Shown: positions 25,894-35,261 of the stretch, piece after piece
How positions within the stretch are numbered: position 1 is the stretch's first letter
Layout of the letters: the number at the start of each line of letters is the position of its first letter
Assembly (NCBI GenBank): GCA_036752905.1
Contig: DAIORT010000006.1
Span: 43,208 to 107,207, forward strand
Reading direction: 5' to 3'
Length of the DNA stretch: 64,000 bases
From: UBA4877 sp002399345
Lineage (GTDB): Bacteria; Bacillota; Thermoanaerobacteria; Thermoanaerobacterales; UBA4877
Program-made: the position numbers and the translations under genes
Notes under the pieces: model-generated
The model's input: only the letters and a program-made list of their open reading frames with translations
What the model was told of the DNA's origin: nothing
Databases searched by the model: none

Positions 25894-27312
25894 TTATGCG
25901 TTACAATAAAATGCGCTGTAAGCTTTGTGAGCCATGTAAACATCCGCCTTGGATGATACCTCATAGGGAGAATGCATGCTTAATAGTGCAACACCGCAGT
26001 CCACCACATCCATTCCGTATAGTGATACAAACTGAGCTATTGTTCCTCCTCCGCCTGCATCGACCTTTCCCAGCTCACCGGTTTGCCATACGACACCTGC
26101 TTTATTGAAAATAGACCTTACCTTTCCCATGAATTCGGCATTGGCATCGTTGGAACCGCCCTTGCCTCTGGAACCGGTATATTTGGTTAGCGGAATCCCA
26201 CAGCCCAAATATGGTGTATTTGTCTTATCATATGCTTCCGGATAAAGCGGGTCATATGCCGCGCTTACATCTGCAGACAAAAGTTTAGAAGCAGCCAGGG
26301 CCCTCCTTAAATGTATATCCCCTTCACATCCAACACAAGCCAAAAGCTCTGCGACAGTATTCTCCATAAAGTGTGACTGCAAACCGGTATTGCCCATGCT
26401 GCCTACCTCTTCTTTATCGGCAAAAACAGCCATGCATGTTGTATTTAAATCTTTTGCAGCCAAAATAGCAGTCAGCGATGTGTATGCGGATACCCTGTCA
26501 TCCTGACCGTACGCACCGACCATCGATCTGTCCAGGCCAATATCACGTGCCCTAAGTGCCGGTACAATCTCAAGCTCCGAGCTTATAAAGTCTTCTTCCG
26601 TTATTTCATATTTCTCCTTGAGTATATTCATTATATTTAGTTTTACCCTTTGCTTTGCATCCTTATCAGGGTAAGGTATGCTTCCGATAAGAACATCCAA
26701 CGCCTCCCCGGTAACAACCTCTGCAGCTTTTTTATTCATCTGCTCGTTGCTCAGGTGAATAAGCAGATCAGATATATAAAGTGCCGGTTCCTTTTCATCT
26801 TCACCGATGCAGACGTTTATTTTCTGCCCATCTTGTTTAATAATAACCCCGTGTATAGCAAGCGGTATCGTTACCCACTGGTATTTCTTTATTCCACCAT
26901 AATAATGGGTATTAAAGAGGGCCAGGCCAGCCTCTTCATAAACCGGCATAGGCTTCAAATCCATCCTTGGCGAATCTATGTGGGCAGCAATGATATTCAT
27001 ACCCTTTTCCAAAGGCTGAGTTCCGATTACCGCAAGCACCACCGATTTGTCCCTGTTATTATAATAGACCTTGCTACCGGGTGAGAGCTTAATATGTTTG
27101 TCCATGACTTCATCCAATGAAATAAAGCCGTTATCCTTTGCCTTGGATAATATGTACCCTGTACACTCTCTTTCTGTCTTGCAGCTATTTAAAAAGGACT
27201 TATACCCCTCACAGTATTGTTTTATACCTTCTCTTTCTTTATCGTCAGCATTTTCCCATACGCTGCAGTTATCAATCAATAGTTCTTTTTCTAAACCGCT
27301 GGATTTTCCCAT
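25894..27312 (-). CDS. M18-family aminopeptidase
   Basis: Zinc aminopeptidase that removes N-terminal residues, often acidic ones, from peptides in the cytoplasm. The 472 residues show the M18 metal and catalytic motifs: AAHIDSPRMDLKP near residue 109, DKEEVGSMGNTGLQ, ADVSAAYDPLYPE and a terminal LLSMHSPYEV with the last zinc His. The length fits the bacterial group. It follows degU in the same direction with an 17-bp gap and is probably the last gene of the thpR-degS-degU unit. Confidence 0.92.
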   Translation of the reverse strand: MGKSSGLEKELLIDNCSVWENADDKEREGIKQYCEGYKSFLNSCKTERECTGYILSKAKDNGFISLDEVMDKHIKLSPGSKVYYNNRDKSVVLAVIGTQPLEKGMNIIAAHIDSPRMDLKPMPVYEEAGLALFNTHYYGGIKKYQWVTIPLAIHGVIIKQDGQKINVCIGEDEKEPALYISDLLIHLSNEQMNKKAAEVVTGEALDVLIGSIPYPDKDAKQRVKLNIMNILKEKYEITEEDFISSELEIVPALRARDIGLDRSMVGAYGQDDRVSAYTSLTAILAAKDLNTTCMAVFADKEEVGSMGNTGLQSHFMENTVAELLACVGCEGDIHLRRALAASKLLSADVSAAYDPLYPEAYDKTNTPYLGCGIPLTKYTGSRGKGGSNDANAEFMGKVRSIFNKAGVVWQTGELGKVDAGGGGTIAQFVSLYGMDVVDCGVALLSMHSPYEVSSKADVYMAHKAYSAFYCNA

Positions 27313-27329
27313 TCTTTAATCCTCCGTTT

Positions 27330-27941
27330 CTAACATAAATTATTTCTTATGGCATAGAGAGCCGCCTGCGTTCTACCCTGTACTCCTAATTTTTTAAAAA
27401 TATTGTATAAATGGTTTTTCACGGTTTTCTCACTGATAAGAAGCTTCTGTGATATCTCCTTATTTGAAAAACCCTGGGCAAGCAGGCCAAGCACCTGCAA
27501 CTCTCTGGCAGACAGTTCGCCCAATTGTTCGCTGTCTTCACACTCGTTTACTTTAGAATAAGTATACTTTCCGCCTTTGGATACAGTCCTGATGGCATCG
27601 GTCAGCACAGTACTGTCGGCATCTTTTAATACATATCCGTTGGGATGCATCTTTAATGCCTCGTTAACGTATGCCCTGTCATCATGGATAGTAAGGAATA
27701 TTATACGGCTTTGAGGCAACTCTTTTCTTATAGTTTTTGCAGCATCTATGCCGCTTATACCCGGCATGGATATATCCATAAGAATTACATCCGGCCTTAG
27801 TTTTATAGCGGCATCAATCCCTTCCTGTCCGCTGCCTACTGTTGCTATCACATATAAATCATCTTCCATGTCCAAAAGTTTTTTAAGACCTTCTCTGATC
27901 ATTGCATGATCATCAACAATTATTATCTTTGTCTTAACCAT
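27330..27941 (-). CDS. degU: DegU-like response regulator (NarL/FixJ type)
   Basis: 203 residues: a receiver domain (about 1-120) with the acidic pair DD near 10, the phosphorylated Asp in VILMDISMPG near 56 and the conserved Lys near 106, then a LuxR-type helix-turn-helix (about 140-203, SNKEISQKLLISEKTVKNHL). In Bacillus DegU controls secreted enzymes, motility and biofilm. The call DegU rather than another NarL-type regulator rests on the DegS-like kinase two bases upstream. Targets are not visible here. Confidence 0.85.
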   Translation of the reverse strand: MVKTKIIIVDDHAMIREGLKKLLDMEDDLYVIATVGSGQEGIDAAIKLRPDVILMDISMPGISGIDAAKTIRKELPQSRIIFLTIHDDRAYVNEALKMHPNGYVLKDADSTVLTDAIRTVSKGGKYTYSKVNECEDSEQLGELSARELQVLGLLAQGFSNKEISQKLLISEKTVKNHLYNIFKKLGVQGRTQAALYAIRNNLC

Positions 27942-27943
27942 TT

Positions 27944-29086
27944 TTAAAGCTCCCTATTACCTAAAGGTATACTGACACAAACAACAGTACCATTAGCTGA
28001 ACTTTCTATGTTAAATTTCCCCTTAAGCAGGGCAGTCCTCTCCTTTATTCCAATTAATCCAAAATGGTCTTTGATGGAATCTTTCAGTATCCCGGTATCA
28101 AAGCCTACACCGTCATCGGTTACATTTAGGATTACTTCGTTATCCTTATATTCGAATTTTATACATACATTCTTAGCCTTGGAATGCTTTCTTACATTAT
28201 TAAGACATTCCTGTGAGATACGAAAAATTGCTATCTCTATTTCACTGCCCAGCTTTATTTCGGTTCCTAGTACCTTAAGTTCTGTATTTATGCCGGTTTC
28301 CATTTCAAAATCAGTTACGTATGTCTTTAAAGAAGCGCTTAACCCCAGCTCACTGAGCCCATGCGGTTTTAGTCCATAGATAATTTCACGTAAATCTTTA
28401 AGACATTGTTTCACTGATTTTTTTATGTCTTCCAATTCCGGCATAACCTGCTCCTGGTCTTTCGTCATAAGCCTCTGGCAAATCTCCACGCTGTAAAAGA
28501 GATTGGCTATACTTTGAGCCGGCCCGTCATGCAGGTCTGCAGCAATCTTCTGCTTTTCCTCCTCTTGTATCCTGAGTATGTGGAATATCAGCTCTTCCCT
28601 GTTCTTAAAGTCTACTATCTGTGTATTAATCCCATTTATGGAATTATTTATATATTTAAACGCTATGTCCATATTCTTGTAAAGACTTTGCGCCTTGCCT
28701 AATAATCTTCTTTCCTTTATTAACCTTCGTTCAAGCTCATTACGCCTCATTATCAATGTCTTTTCCTGCTGTTTTTTCATTATCAGTTTAACATTGGTAT
28801 CTCTTGCGTCATCGTAAGCTTTTTTGATGTCGGCTTCAGTGTATTTATCAAAATCCCTGCTTACTACCATCAACCAGTACCGGGCGGCATGGTCCTGCTT
28901 CTCAAGCGCATCCGATTCATCAATTACGGTCACCACCTTTGCTCTGATTGTTTCAAGTTCTTTCTTTATTTCCGCAAACTCATTTTGCGAATTCTCCAAA
29001 ATAGAAATTATGTCTGCACGACTTGTATCAATAGAATCTAGAACCTTGTTTACAATATTCTCTAAGTCTTCAGCTGTATAATTCAT
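27944..29086 (-). CDS. degS: DegS-like cytoplasmic sensor histidine kinase
   Basis: 380 residues without membrane helices. The N-terminal half (about 1-180) is largely coiled coil, like the sensor part of Bacillus DegS. The HisKA_3 dimerisation helix has the phospho-acceptor His in KIAADLHDGPAQSIANL near residue 190, and the ATPase domain follows with ISQECLNNVRKHSKA and VTDDGVGFD. It phosphorylates the DegU-like regulator. Being soluble, it reads an internal signal. It starts 4 bp after the thpR stop, so coupling is likely. Confidence 0.9.
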   Translation of the reverse strand: MNYTAEDLENIVNKVLDSIDTSRADIISILENSQNEFAEIKKELETIRAKVVTVIDESDALEKQDHAARYWLMVVSRDFDKYTEADIKKAYDDARDTNVKLIMKKQQEKTLIMRRNELERRLIKERRLLGKAQSLYKNMDIAFKYINNSINGINTQIVDFKNREELIFHILRIQEEEKQKIAADLHDGPAQSIANLFYSVEICQRLMTKDQEQVMPELEDIKKSVKQCLKDLREIIYGLKPHGLSELGLSASLKTYVTDFEMETGINTELKVLGTEIKLGSEIEIAIFRISQECLNNVRKHSKAKNVCIKFEYKDNEVILNVTDDGVGFDTGILKDSIKDHFGLIGIKERTALLKGKFNIESSANGTVVCVSIPLGNREL

Positions 29087-29090
29087 AACA

Positions 29091-29630
29091 TTACCTCAAC
29101 AAATCAAATTGATAAATAGGGGTATAAAAATAACCTTTACCTTTATTCTCGCTGCGCATAAGATAAATCTTGTCTATATACAGTTTGTCCAAATATATAG
29201 AAAAAGCTGATAAGTCCTTGTCTGAAAGACTGACATCCCTGCCTATAGTAATGTGTGGTTTAAAACCCTTGTTATCCGGCTGAAAACCACTTTCAGTAAA
29301 TCTCTCCTCTATGTTTCTTTGAAGTGATAAAAGATTGTCCGCATGCTTCATGCCTATCCACATGACCTTCATGTTATCTTCTTTTCCAAAATAGCCAAGC
29401 TTATCAAAGGTTACTTCAAAAGATTTTGTATGCACGCATGCTTTTTCTATTGCTTTGATCGCTTTTTCTTTTCCCTTACTATCAAGCTCGCCAAGAAATT
29501 TCAAGGTCAAATGAAGGTTTGCCCTTCTGGTAAATCGGGCTCTTTTTGTATATGGTTTAATTGAATTCTGAATATATTGCATCTGATCTTTAAGTGCATC
29601 TGGAAGATTAACAGCCACAAAAGTTCTCAA
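29091..29630 (-). CDS. thpR: RNA 2',3'-cyclic phosphodiesterase (2H family)
   Basis: Opens 2',3'-cyclic phosphates on RNA ends (family knowledge). The 179-residue product has both HxTx motifs of the 2H phosphoesterases, HLTLKFLG near residue 40 and HITIGR near residue 130. I start at a TTG at 29630, giving LRTFVAVNLPD, because GAGGTG lies 6 nt upstream and family members begin here. The frame is open further upstream but without support. First gene of the run leading into degS-degU. Confidence 0.88.
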   Translation of the reverse strand: MRTFVAVNLPDALKDQMQYIQNSIKPYTKRARFTRRANLHLTLKFLGELDSKGKEKAIKAIEKACVHTKSFEVTFDKLGYFGKEDNMKVMWIGMKHADNLLSLQRNIEERFTESGFQPDNKGFKPHITIGRDVSLSDKDLSAFSIYLDKLYIDKIYLMRSENKGKGYFYTPIYQFDLLR

Positions 29631-29720
29631 TAGTAACACCTCAATTAAGATTGTAATATTCTTTACCATTAATATCAATACCGACCACTTAATGATATAT
29701 CCGTTTCCTTTAAATATTTT

Positions 29721-30437
29721 TTATTTGGCCGGCAGTGCTATAGGTACTTTGTCATTTATATCTATATAGCTATCGGGAACATCACCTACAATTATTATTT
29801 CTGCAATGGGCATGTTGTTTGAAACCTTAACATTATCGTCTATAAGGGGGGCAACTATCTGCATATGCACATTTACTACGAGCTCCAACATATACCTGGT
29901 CTGGTTAATTCCCGCTTTATCAAAGGTGGTTTTATAATCAATATCCACACTACCGACGGGATACAGCTTTAAATATATCTTGGGGCCCATATTTGCAAAC
30001 AGCTGGCTGTTAATTGCAGATCCGAAATATATATACGTCTTCGTCTTATTTAAATCATTGAGTCTTCTTTGAACCAGTTCTATAGTGTCGGAAACAAAAT
30101 TATTAATCTCTACGGTATTAGGTTCCACCATTGAAATCTTTTTATTGTCATCGATTGTTACATGAAACAGGTCCATATAACCATAGTCCTTGAGGGTATC
30201 CTTAACCGATTTATTAATGACATCCATAGCTATGACCTTGGCCTTGGCCTGGCCTATTGCCACCACAGTCGGCTTTATTCTTCTCTCTGTAAACATTATC
30301 ATCAAAGATAAGATTATAATGACCAATAAAAAACACACGAACAACCTGTTAACCCTATCGCGATTCCTTAAGCCCCTCTGGTGAAACCGCCTGCGGCTCA
30401 TCGACCTATGTATTTTATATTTCAGATGCCTTAACAT
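29721..30437 (-). CDS. yunB: Sporulation protein YunB
   Basis: About 238 residues with one membrane helix near the N-terminus (about 33-50) and an outer domain. YunB is a sigma-E controlled spore protein of unknown mechanism found in endospore formers. Family-like stretches are IGQAKAKVIAMDVINKSV, VNNFVSDTIEL-type repeats and PVGSVDIDYKT. The ATG at 30437 is preferred; a GTG six codons earlier lies inside the tyrS terminator. The best ribosome-binding site, GGGGGGA, forms the 3' arm of that same terminator. Confidence 0.88.
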   Translation of the reverse strand: MLRHLKYKIHRSMSRRRFHQRGLRNRDRVNRLFVCFLLVIIILSLMIMFTERRIKPTVVAIGQAKAKVIAMDVINKSVKDTLKDYGYMDLFHVTIDDNKKISMVEPNTVEINNFVSDTIELVQRRLNDLNKTKTYIYFGSAINSQLFANMGPKIYLKLYPVGSVDIDYKTTFDKAGINQTRYMLELVVNVHMQIVAPLIDDNVKVSNNMPIAEIIIVGDVPDSYIDINDKVPIALPAK

Positions 30438-30445
30438 AATATAAA

Positions 30446-30475
30446 ATCCCCCCACATATTTTATGATGGGAGGAT
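30446..30475 (-). terminator. Terminator of tyrS
   Basis: Nine-bp stem ATCCTCCCA/TGGGGGGAT (one G-U pair), loop of 12, then TTTTATATT on the minus strand. It lies 8 bp after the tyrS stop and 8 bp before the yunB ATG. Confidence 0.8.
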
Positions 30476-30483
30476 CTTATGTG

Positions 30484-31710
30484 TTACTTTATTATGAGCT
30501 TTACAAATCTTCTTTTGCCTAACTGAAGCACATCTCCGTTTGTGAATTTTATTTCTTTAGTGGTTTCCATCATTTTATTCCCGTTTATCTTAAAAGCACC
30601 CTGCTCTATCATACGCCGTGCCTCACTATTTGTTGATGCAAGTCCTACGGATGTCAAGAGTTTTGGAGGCCAGGCCTTTCCGTCCGTGAGAACCTCCGCA
30701 TCGGGCGATACCTCTTTAATCTCATCCGGTATATCATTTTTCTGGAAAACCGTCTTAAAGTGTTCCTCTGCTTCCTCGGCCTTTTCTTTCCCGTAGTAAA
30801 GCGAAACTAATTCCCTCGCCAAAGACATTTTCGCATCCCTGGGGTTTAATGTCCCCTCTTCCATCTGGGATTTCATCTCATCAATTTTATCAGGATGGAC
30901 ATCCGTTACAAGCTCGAAGTATCTGATTATTAATCCGTCGGGAAGCGACATAACCTTACCATAGATATCATTGGGATCCTCATCCACACCTATATAATTG
31001 CCCAGACTCTTGCTCATCTTTTTAACGCCATCTAAACCTTCCAGCAGCGGCATCATTATAGCAATCTGCGGATGTTCCATTCCAAACTCTCTCTGCAACA
31101 TTCTGCCCATAAGCAGGTTAAACTTCTGATCGGTCCCACCGAACTCAATATCACAGCCCAGCGCTATTGAATCATAACCCTGCATAAAGGGATACAGAAA
31201 CTCATGTATGTATATTGGCGTATTAGATTTATATCTCTTCTCAAAATCGTCTCGCTCCAGCATACGCGCAACAGTATACTTAGACGCCAAATTTAATACC
31301 TGCTTAAAATTTAATTTTGAGAGCCATTCACTATTATATCTTATCGTAGTCTTAGCAGGATCAAGTACTCTGAACGCCTGCTCCTTGTATGTCTTAGCAT
31401 TTGCCATAATCTGATCCCGCGTCATAGAGTTTCTGGTATCCGACCGGCCGGTAGGATCACCAATCATAGCTGTAAAGTCCCCTATCACCAGGGTAACCTC
31501 ATGTCCCAGGTCCTGAAACTGTCTGAGTTTACGCAGGACAACCGTATGCCCGAGATGTATATCCGGAGCCGTAGGATCCATACCAAGCTTAAGCTTTAAG
31601 GGCCTGTCCTCTTTAATAGACCTCTCAATCTTTTCCCTAAGCTCATCCTCGGGTATTATTTCAGACACACCTTTCTTAATGATTCTCATCTGTTCTTCAA
31701 GATTAAGCAT
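30484..31710 (-). CDS. tyrS: Tyrosyl-tRNA synthetase
   Basis: Class I synthetase charging tRNA-Tyr. The 408 residues carry the HIGH-type motif HLGHT near residue 52, the KMSKS motif near residue 233 (VKKMSKSLGNY), and a C-terminal S4-like RNA-binding domain (about 340-408, ending in LGKRRFVKLI). GGAGG lies 9 nt before the ATG. The roughly 80-nt leader is too short for a T-box; an extended -10 (TGGTAGAAT) is visible around 31748-31756. It is divergent from the BlaI-like gene. Confidence 0.95.
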   Translation of the reverse strand: MLNLEEQMRIIKKGVSEIIPEDELREKIERSIKEDRPLKLKLGMDPTAPDIHLGHTVVLRKLRQFQDLGHEVTLVIGDFTAMIGDPTGRSDTRNSMTRDQIMANAKTYKEQAFRVLDPAKTTIRYNSEWLSKLNFKQVLNLASKYTVARMLERDDFEKRYKSNTPIYIHEFLYPFMQGYDSIALGCDIEFGGTDQKFNLLMGRMLQREFGMEHPQIAIMMPLLEGLDGVKKMSKSLGNYIGVDEDPNDIYGKVMSLPDGLIIRYFELVTDVHPDKIDEMKSQMEEGTLNPRDAKMSLARELVSLYYGKEKAEEAEEHFKTVFQKNDIPDEIKEVSPDAEVLTDGKAWPPKLLTSVGLASTNSEARRMIEQGAFKINGNKMMETTKEIKFTNGDVLQLGKRRFVKLIIK

Positions 31711-31788
31711 ATATAAGCCTCCAGTATATCACTATTTACAGTAATTCTACCATAGATAGCAAAAAATATACAGCGTTAAATAAATCAG

Positions 31789-31845
31789 TTGACATATTGG
31801 TCTATATCATATAGACTATAGACATCCAGTCTACATAGCATAGAC
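31789..31845 (+). promoter_or_regulatory. Promoter and two operators of the BlaI/BlaR1-like module
   Basis: TTGACA (31789-31794), 17 bp, TAGACT (31812-31817). Two inverted repeats of the form GTCTA-N7-TAGAC lie at 31800-31816, between and over the promoter boxes, and at 31829-31845, with a further half-site TAGAC at 31819-31823. Centres are 29 bp apart. This fits autorepression by the downstream BlaI-like protein. Confidence 0.85.
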
Positions 31846-31857
31846 CAAGGAGGTGCA

Positions 31858-32226
31858 ATGTATATGCCCAATTATCAGCTTGCGCAAGGTGAAGAAAAAC
31901 TTGCCGATTTAATATGGCGGTATGAACCAATAAAGTCAGGTGAGTTGGTAAAACTATGTAAAAGCGAAATCGGTTGGAAAAAATCCACTACATACACGGT
32001 ATTAAAAAAGCTTTGCAACAAAAACATCTTTAGAAATGAAAACTCTATCGTATCTTCCGTGATTAAAAAAGAAGAGTTTACTTCAAAGCAAAGCAGATAT
32101 TTTGTAGAAGATACATTCGGAGGATCACTACCTAAATTCCTGACAGCCTTTATCGGAGGTGAAAAACTCAGTGATCTCCAGGCCGAAAAACTCAAAAAAT
32201 TAATAGACGAACATAAGGAGGAATAG
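31858..32226 (+). CDS. BlaI/MecI/CopY-family repressor
   Basis: 122 residues. The N-terminal winged helix (about 8-75) includes EKLADLIWRYEPIKSGELV and GWKKSTTYTVLKKLCNK, typical of BlaI/MecI repressors; the C-terminal part (about 80-122) is the dimerisation and cleavage region, with SLPKFLTAFIGGEKLS. It binds palindromes and is inactivated when its partner protease is triggered. AAGGAGGTG precedes the ATG. Two palindromes overlap its own promoter. Its stop is 2 bp from the protease gene. Confidence 0.92.
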   Translation: MYMPNYQLAQGEEKLADLIWRYEPIKSGELVKLCKSEIGWKKSTTYTVLKKLCNKNIFRNENSIVSSVIKKEEFTSKQSRYFVEDTFGGSLPKFLTAFIGGEKLSDLQAEKLKKLIDEHKEE

Positions 32227-32228
32227 GC

Positions 32229-33566
32229 ATGATAAACACATTTCTTACAATTTTAAATATGAGTGTGACGGCAAGCTATGTCATTCTCTGCATTATCCTT
32301 ATTCGGCTGCCTCTGAAAAAAGCGCCTAAGATATTTTCATACGCCCTCTGGAGTGTCGCAGGCTTCCGGCTCTTGTGCCCTTTCTCATTCAAAAGTATTG
32401 TGAGCCTTGTACCTATGAACACATACCGGCAGGCGGCACAGATCAAAGGCATAACCCCCTCCACAGGTTTAAATGTGCGAAGCTCCATACCCAATCCATA
32501 TATGGTAACAAGCATAGATCCCATGTCCATACATATAAGGATAGGAGCATACATATGGCTTGCCGGCATTGTGGTCATGCTTATTTACAGTGTCGTTTCA
32601 ATGTTGACTCTGAAAAATCGCCTGAAAAATGTACACCATAAAGTGAACAATATTTACGAGTCAACCTTCCTGAAAACACCCTTTGTGCTTGGCATCTTCG
32701 AGCCGTGTATATATATACCCGAAGAACTGCCGATAGAGGAAATAAACTATATCATCCGGCATGAACAGACACATATAAGAAGGTTTGACCATATCATCAA
32801 ACCATTTGCCTTCTTTGCTTTGAGTATACATTGGTTTAATCCGCTGGTATGGGCAGCCTTCTTCCTGATGAGTAATGATATGGAGCTTTCCTGTGATGAA
32901 CGGGTATTAGATGAAATGGGAGTAGATATCAAGAAAGCCTACTCTATGTCACTCTTGTCATTAGCAACAGATGGACGCATTATTAATGGAAGTCCGCTTG
33001 CTTTTGGAGAAGGTAACGTCGGAGGCAGGATTAAAAACATATTAAACTATAAAAAGCCCACCTTATGGATAATGCTGGTTGCAATAATTATCGTTGTACT
33101 TGCAGGCATCGGGCTTGTGTCCAATCCGAAGACAATTAAAGCGGATGAAAACAGCTATGCCGATGAAATATATAAATACCGGACACAATATGTCGGTGAC
33201 AACAGCAAGGTCATAAATATCACAGCCAGCCTACCTGTACCCGATATATTAAAATACTCACAGGTTCGGCTGCTTATGGACAAACCTTCCTATGGGATAG
33301 AGGTAACCTATAAGACGACACCCGAAGCAATGAAATCTTTCTCCAATGAGAACAATCAGGCTATTTTTGACAGAAACTCGATACTGATGTTTTCCTTGAT
33401 TAAAAATGCAGATTATGTTAACTTCGTCCTAAAAGACGGTAACAGTAAATTTTCGGTTGGCAGAACCCGGGAGTGGGCAAATAATGCTATGGGCATGGAT
33501 TTGTGGGAAAGCTCGGCCACGCAGGAAATGTTTAATTCTATTTATTTAAAAATAATTGAGAAGTGA
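32229..33566 (+). CDS. BlaR1/MecR1-like M56 antirepressor protease with DUF4825-type outer domain
   Basis: 445 residues. Four membrane helices are spread over residues about 1-305, and the cytoplasmic zinc protease has HEQTHIRRFDH (HExxH) near residue 177 with the distal Glu in MELSCDERVLDE near 223. BlaR1 and MecR1 carry a beta-lactam-sensing PBP domain outside; here the outer part (about 306-445) is only about 140 residues, lacks SxxK and KTG motifs, and resembles DUF4825 (YRTQYVGDNSKVINI). The signal is therefore probably not beta-lactam acylation. It presumably cleaves the BlaI-like repressor. No regulated target gene other than the module itself is adjacent. Confidence 0.9.
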   Translation: MINTFLTILNMSVTASYVILCIILIRLPLKKAPKIFSYALWSVAGFRLLCPFSFKSIVSLVPMNTYRQAAQIKGITPSTGLNVRSSIPNPYMVTSIDPMSIHIRIGAYIWLAGIVVMLIYSVVSMLTLKNRLKNVHHKVNNIYESTFLKTPFVLGIFEPCIYIPEELPIEEINYIIRHEQTHIRRFDHIIKPFAFFALSIHWFNPLVWAAFFLMSNDMELSCDERVLDEMGVDIKKAYSMSLLSLATDGRIINGSPLAFGEGNVGGRIKNILNYKKPTLWIMLVAIIIVVLAGIGLVSNPKTIKADENSYADEIYKYRTQYVGDNSKVINITASLPVPDILKYSQVRLLMDKPSYGIEVTYKTTPEAMKSFSNENNQAIFDRNSILMFSLIKNADYVNFVLKDGNSKFSVGRTREWANNAMGMDLWESSATQEMFNSIYLKIIEK

Positions 33567-33598
33567 CCTGAATTCATCTTTGCCTGCAATATGATCAA

Positions 33599-33647
33599 AA
33601 ATAAAGGTAATGGGTATCAAGTGATGTGTTGCCCATTACCTTTATTT
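33599..33647. terminator. Bidirectional terminator
   Basis: Perfect 16-bp arms, AAATAAAGGTAATGGG and its complement, 17-nt loop. The T-rich outer stem serves the BlaR1-like gene on the plus strand and the symporter gene on the minus strand. Confidence 0.85.
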
Positions 33648-33719
33648 AATCCTATCAAATTTTTCATGGCCTCACATAACTGTTAAATATAAACAGCTGT
33701 ATGTATTGGCTAATCAAGA

Positions 33720-35129
33720 TTAATTGGCTTGATTTTTTCTTTTTTCCCTTTCATAGATATAATCAAAATGTAATTTCTCGCCATGACTTAACTGATAATC
33801 ATAATCATTAACCATCTTTTTAGTCTCATTAAATAATAGTACTAGAGCAATCAAGTTAGGTATGACCATAATTCCGTTAAACATATCGGCTAAATTCCAA
33901 ACAAAATCTACTTTTTGATAAGAACCCAATATAATAAATATCAAAACCAATATTTGATATACATGTATAGCTTTTTTCCCTTTAAATAAAAACCTTATAT
34001 TATTTTCTCCAAAGTAATACCATCCAACTACAGTGGTAAAAGCAAAAAAAGTCAAACAAACCGCCAAAAAGACTTGCCCTACCGGTCCAAATGCAATAGT
34101 AAAGGCTTGTTGAGTTACCGCTGCCCCTGCAAGGCCTAATTTATCGGCACCGGTAGGTATAATAACCAAAGCTGTGGCACTGCAAACCAAAATAGTATCT
34201 ATAAATACCGCTATCATTGCCGGAAGTCCTTGCTCTACCGGATGAGACACATCAGCCACAGCATGAGAATTTGGAGTAGAACCCATGCCTGCTTCATTTG
34301 AGAAAAGGCCTCTGGCAACCCCATATCTGACTGCCTGGAATACGCCTATGCCGGCCGCACCCCCAAGAATTGCTTGCGGATCGAAAGCACCGACAAATAT
34401 TGCTTTAAATGTTGGACCTATATTTTGCCTAAACATTATCATGGTAACGATTGCCCCGGCTATATAGACAACCGCCATTATAGGTACAACCTTCTCTGCA
34501 AAAGAAGCAATTCTTTTCATACCCCCGACAAATATTAAGGCTGCAATTACAGCTATTACTATACCAACTGCTATCTGGGGAATATTAAATGCTCTGCTCA
34601 CTGCATCTGCAATGGAGTTTGACTGTACCATGTTTCCTATAAACCCCAGCGCTATAATAAGAGCTACGGCAAAAAACGCCGCCATTTTTTTATTTCCTAA
34701 ACCGTTTTTTATGTAATAAGCAGGTCCGCCAACATATTGTCCGTCGCTGTCTACTTCTCTGTATTTTTGCGCTAAAGTGGCTTCAACAAAAATAGTTGAC
34801 ATTCCAAAAAATGCAGATACCCACATCCAAAAAACTGCCCCGGGGCCACCTAGGGTTATTGCAGTTGCTACACCAGCAACATTACCAGTCCCAATTTGTG
34901 CGGCTATGGATGTCGCCAAGGCCTGAAATGAAGACATGCTGCCTCCCTTGCTCTCTTTTTTATTAAAGAGACCGCCAAATACTCTTTTCGCAGCTTCTTT
35001 AAATCTTGTTATCTGTGGAAATCCCAGTCGTATGGAGAAGTATACGCCTGCACCGACAAGTCCGATTACCAATACGTAATCCCAGAGAATCTTGTTTACA
35101 GAGTTTACAATTGTCTCCAGTATTATCAT
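33720..35129 (-). CDS. Alanine or glycine/sodium symporter (AGCS family)
   Basis: About 469 residues with around eleven membrane helices. Motifs of the AlsT/DagA/AGCS family are clear: ATSIAAQIGTGNVAGVATAI, GGPGAVFWMWVSAFFGM, YVGGPAYYIKNGLG and ARGLFSNEAGMGSTPNSHA. Members import alanine or glycine with sodium; the exact substrate cannot be read from sequence. Use of sodium would match the predicted sodium-type ATP synthase. I prefer the ATG at 35129, which is 8 nt after GGGGGG; an ATG two codons earlier is only 2 nt away from it. Confidence 0.92.
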   Translation of the reverse strand: MIILETIVNSVNKILWDYVLVIGLVGAGVYFSIRLGFPQITRFKEAAKRVFGGLFNKKESKGGSMSSFQALATSIAAQIGTGNVAGVATAITLGGPGAVFWMWVSAFFGMSTIFVEATLAQKYREVDSDGQYVGGPAYYIKNGLGNKKMAAFFAVALIIALGFIGNMVQSNSIADAVSRAFNIPQIAVGIVIAVIAALIFVGGMKRIASFAEKVVPIMAVVYIAGAIVTMIMFRQNIGPTFKAIFVGAFDPQAILGGAAGIGVFQAVRYGVARGLFSNEAGMGSTPNSHAVADVSHPVEQGLPAMIAVFIDTILVCSATALVIIPTGADKLGLAGAAVTQQAFTIAFGPVGQVFLAVCLTFFAFTTVVGWYYFGENNIRFLFKGKKAIHVYQILVLIFIILGSYQKVDFVWNLADMFNGIMVIPNLIALVLLFNETKKMVNDYDYQLSHGEKLHFDYIYEREKRKNQAN

Positions 35130-35162
35130 TTTCATAACCCCCCTTTACAACTTGCTGACTTA

Positions 35163-35192
35163 ATTTTAACAAATGTAACTGTAATAAGTCAA
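35163..35192 (-). promoter_or_regulatory. Promoter of the AGCS symporter gene
   Basis: Minus strand TTGACT (35187-35192), 18 bp, TAAAAT (35163-35168). Confidence 0.7.
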
Positions 35193-35261
35193 TACGCTAA
35201 CATATTAATTGAAAAAAATTCACAAACATCAAAAAGGCAGCTCATAATTAAACCTCTACAT

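Noticed and set aside
31711..31788. T-box before tyrS
   Set aside because: The leader is about 40-80 nt, far too short, and GGTGGTACCGCG is absent.
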